Assembly (NCBI GenBank): GCA_017302015.1 | Contig: JAFLEE010000146.1 | Location: forward strand, 1-6,853 | Origin: Spirochaetota bacterium | Lineage (GTDB): Bacteria; Spirochaetota; UBA12135; COTS27; JAFLEE01 | Direction of reading: 5' to 3' | Length of the DNA: 6,853 nucleotides | In this document: positions 5,208-6,853 of the stretch, one piece after another | How positions within the stretch are numbered: the first letter of the stretch is position 1 | Layout: every line of letters starts with the position of its first letter | Made by a program: the position numbers and the translations under genes | Notes under the pieces: model-generated | What the model saw: only the letters and a program-made list of their open reading frames with translations | Database searches by the model: none | What the model was told of the DNA's origin: nothing

Positions 5208-6179
5208 TCAGGCCCCCAATGGAATATGCACATTGAAAGTATGCGTTTTCGTCGCCTCATTCGCCGCCGCGCAAAAGAGAACCTTGGGCTTGCCGTCCTC
5301 GAGGTAGATTTGCGGCCGCTCGAGGTTGAGGAGCCTTTCCCTTACCCCATCCTCCCAGACGAGTTCTGTCTCGAAGGCGAAGGGGTGGTCGGCCGTTTTC
5401 CACCGCAGGCCGTCGGTGGAATCGAAGAGCCCCACGCTGCCGGGCCCGCGTTTGGTGAAATAGCCCTGGAAATCCTTGGCGAGGGCCCAGAAGCGGTCGC
5501 CCTGCCACCAAAGGAAGGGGTCTTCCACGGACCAGGGGTTTTCGGGGTTCACCATCACCGGTTCATCGAATTTCACGAAGGGGCCCGTCGGTTCATCGGC
5601 GGTGGCCATTCCGCAGATCACCGCGCCCCCTTTCGGGAGCGGCCCCTCCGCCACGGCCTTGTACATCAGGACGATCTTGCCGTCCGGCCGCAGCGCCGCG
5701 GTGGGATTGGACGTCATGAGCCCGTCGAAGCGACCAGGGGTCACATCGATGACCGGCCGGTCAAAACGCTTCCAGGGCCCGGCAGGATGGTCGGCCAGGG
5801 CGACGCCCACCCTCTGGTGGTTGCGGTGGTCCCAGAACTCCCCGTTGCCGAAATTGCCCATATAATAGAGCGCGTACTTCTTGCCGACGCGCAGAAGGGT
5901 GGGGTTGTGTACGCAGTCCCGGTCCCAGGCCCGACCGCCGGCTCCGGCGAGGATGACTCGTTCGTGGCGATAGGGGCCCAGGGCATCCTCCGCGACGGCC
6001 ACGGCGACCTCGCTTTGGGTGACCCAGGCCTGGTGCCCGCTCTTCTTGGGCCAACGGGAATAGATGAGGTAATAGCGGCCGTCGTCATGGCGGGCCATGG
6101 TTCCGCACCAGACGACATAATCGTCGAGTTTGAACACGGCGCGTCGGGGGACCGGCTGGAGGAGTCGACTGAAATCCAT
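5208..6179 (-). CDS. GH43-like five-bladed beta-propeller glycosidase
   Basis: The 323-residue product resembles the five-bladed propeller glycosidases grouped with GH43, 62, 32, 68, 117 and 130 in the cd08994-like subgroup. Blade-type repeats are visible: DGRYYLIYSRWP (33-44), WDRDCVHNPTLLRVGKKYALYY (85-106), RVGVALADHPAGPW (123-136), SNPTAALRPDGKIVLMYK (157-174), VEDPFLWWQGDRFWALAKD (218-236) and LERPQIYLEDGKPKVLF (286-302). Acidic residues placed like catalytic ones include Asp19/Asp20, Glu219-Asp220 and Glu287; which act is not settled. No signal peptide is seen, so it should act in the cytoplasm on imported oligosaccharide. ATG 6179 is supported by GGAG six bases upstream. A promoter and a LacI-type palindrome lie immediately upstream. 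It converges with the Gfo/Idh/MocA gene and diverges from the gene at 6626. Substrate unknown. Confidence 0.85.
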   Translation of the reverse strand: MDFSRLLQPVPRRAVFKLDDYVVWCGTMARHDDGRYYLIYSRWPKKSGHQAWVTQSEVAVAVAEDALGPYRHERVILAGAGGRAWDRDCVHNPTLLRVGKKYALYYMGNFGNGEFWDHRNHQRVGVALADHPAGPWKRFDRPVIDVTPGRFDGLMTSNPTAALRPDGKIVLMYKAVAEGPLPKGGAVICGMATADEPTGPFVKFDEPVMVNPENPWSVEDPFLWWQGDRFWALAKDFQGYFTKRGPGSVGLFDSTDGLRWKTADHPFAFETELVWEDGVRERLLNLERPQIYLEDGKPKVLFCAAANEATKTHTFNVHIPLGA

Positions 6180-6190
6180 GAAAGGCTCCG

Positions 6191-6204
6191 TTGATGCGTA
6201 TCAA
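6191..6204. promoter_or_regulatory. LacI-type operator-like palindrome before the GH43-like gene
   Basis: TTGATGCGTATCAA has perfect 5-base arms around GCGT, giving the central CG typical of LacI/GalR-family operators. It abuts the predicted -10 on one side and the Shine-Dalgarno on the other, where a bound repressor would block transcription. No LacI-family gene is in the window. Confidence 0.5.
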
Positions 6205-6232
6205 TTCTGGATCATGGGATGCAGCTTGTAAA
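6204..6232 (-). promoter_or_regulatory. Sigma70-like promoter for the GH43-like gene
   Basis: Read on the minus strand, TTTACA (6232-6227; five of six to the -35 consensus) is followed after 17 bases by CAGAAT (6209-6204; four of six to the -10). The start would fall near 6197, inside the TTGATGCGTATCAA palindrome, about 18 bases before the ATG. Confidence 0.45.
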
Positions 6233-6377
6233 GGTAATTTTTAAGCTTTTTCCGATGATTCGCCGCGATCCCATTTAGTCGGCCATGCTCGATTTGTTCC
6301 GAGATCCAAGCTTGGTCGGGGCATTGGGGCAAGTCCGAGCTGCGGCGGTTTTAGGAACCTGAGTGACTTCGTTGCGT

Positions 6378-6400
6378 GAATCCCGATGTTTGCGGGATTC
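6378..6400. repeat. 8-base-arm hairpin in the divergent intergenic region
   Basis: GAATCCCG (6378-6385) pairs perfectly with CGGGATTC (6393-6400) around ATGTTTG. No T-tract follows. It may be a binding site or an RNA hairpin. Confidence 0.5.
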
Positions 6401-6596
6401 CATTGCGGAGGATCTTAACCTAAGCGTTTTCACCACTATCGAGCGGTTTCTATCTGGCGATCCCGGCCAATGGGGATATGTCACTCGGGTTCCTGGGAAA
6501 ACGGGAATCGCCGAAAGGTAAGCCGATTTTCTGTTGGGTGTCCGGTTCAAATTTTTCCGGGGGATCGCCGGGCCCCTAAGGGATTCCCCCATGGTG

Positions 6597-6602
6597 TATA
6601 CT
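6597..6602 (+). promoter_or_regulatory. -10-like element before the right-edge secreted protein gene
   Basis: TATACT matches five of six bases of the -10 consensus and lies 23 bases before the ATG at 6626. No -35 match is found at 16-18 bases, where the sequence is a GC-rich CCCT-A-AGGG palindrome (6574-6582). Confidence 0.3.
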
Positions 6603-6625
6603 CAAGGCACCGAAACGGAGCCCCC

Positions 6626-6853
6626 ATGAAACCAGCAAGCCTTCTCGCCGCCGTCCTCCTCCTCGCCTTCCTGCCGCTCAGTGCGGAGGATAAAAAACCC
6701 GATGGGGGAAAGGTCGACGAGGCTATCAAGGCCGAGTTCGACGCCGCCCGCAAGAAATTCGAGGAAGCCAAGGGCGAGTTCGAGAAGGTCAACGAAAAAA
6801 TGAAGGCCGCCCGGGGCGAGAATCCCGAGGGACAGCGGCGCCCCGACATGAAT
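6626..6853 (+). CDS. Small secreted charged helical protein, truncated by the window edge
   Basis: The frame runs open for 76 codons to the right edge. GGAG (6617-6620) lies five bases before ATG 6626. Residues 1-20 form a clear Sec signal peptide: a Lys, the hydrophobic run LLAAVLLLAFLPL, then LSA before Glu21. The mature part is rich in Lys, Glu and Ala (about residues 32-63, for example AEFDAARKKFEEAKGEFEKV) and should form a long amphipathic or coiled-coil helix, then turns polar near GENPEGQRRP. I do not recognise the family; a periplasmic scaffold or stress protein is possible. The opposite strand is also open here but has the low-complexity look of an antisense shadow. Confidence 0.75.
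   Translation, partial: MKPASLLAAVLLLAFLPLSAEDKKPDGGKVDEAIKAEFDAARKKFEEAKGEFEKVNEKMKAARGENPEGQRRPDMN

Larger units (their letters stand above)
6180..6625. other. 446-base intergenic region between divergent genes
   Basis: It holds the promoter and operator of the minus-strand gene at its left end, a perfect 8-base-arm hairpin in the middle (6378-6400) and a -10-like TATACT before the plus-strand gene at its right end. The centre has frames on both strands with no recognisable protein and no ribosome site, so no gene is called. Confidence 0.6.

Noticed and set aside
4640-5210. CRISPR array
   Set aside because: The repeats are two-copy and inverted or degenerate, with no regular spacing and no cas gene nearby.
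5142-6194. Long open frame on the plus strand antisense to the GH43-like gene
   Set aside because: It mirrors the GC-rich minus-strand gene, has no family motifs, and the minus-strand product has clear propeller repeats, a Shine-Dalgarno and a promoter.
6275-6592. 105-codon minus-strand frame between the divergent genes
   Set aside because: No ribosome site, a random-looking basic product, and it would lie in the leader region of the plus-strand gene.

Overview
This is a GC-rich chromosomal window, apparently bacterial, with a Gram-negative-like envelope (exported YceI-type protein, Sec signal peptides). The gene set is a nickel-pincer cofactor enzyme, a ferredoxin-fused aldo/keto reductase, a Gfo/Idh/MocA dehydrogenase and a GH43-like five-bladed propeller glycosidase. 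That mix is common in anaerobic or microaerophilic carbohydrate degraders of the PVC/FCB groups and related candidate phyla. No marker gene is present, so this assignment is only a weak inference.

Layout. Bases 18-611 (+) encode a YceI-family lipocalin-like protein. A short gap with a hairpin and a possible sigma70-like promoter leads to a two-gene unit: larC (717-1895, +), then an aldo/keto reductase with two C-terminal Cys clusters (1909-3000, +; 13-nt gap). A 527-base gap follows, with hairpins and an AT-rich promoter/operator-like zone. Next is a single-gene unit, a Gfo/Idh/MocA oxidoreductase (3528-4580, +), with a strong Shine-Dalgarno and a textbook intrinsic terminator. A second large gap (4646-5207) holds an unusual density of palindromes, including a 137-base nested, branched inverted repeat (5036-5172). 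The GH43-like gene (6179-5208, -) converges on that gap and has a recognisable promoter overlapped by a LacI-type palindrome. A third gap (6180-6625) separates it from a divergent, right-truncated gene for a small secreted, charged helical protein (6626 to the window end, +).

How the genes may work together. larC and the Fe-S aldo/keto reductase are probably co-transcribed, which suggests a link between nickel-pincer-nucleotide-dependent 2-hydroxyacid or sugar-acid epimerisation and redox chemistry. The Gfo/Idh/MocA enzyme and the GH43-like protein both look like intracellular sugar enzymes, each under its own palindrome-associated promoter, and could act on the same glycan or oligosaccharide. 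No complete new multi-gene system is visible. The least explained part of the window is the palindrome cluster at 4700-5205.
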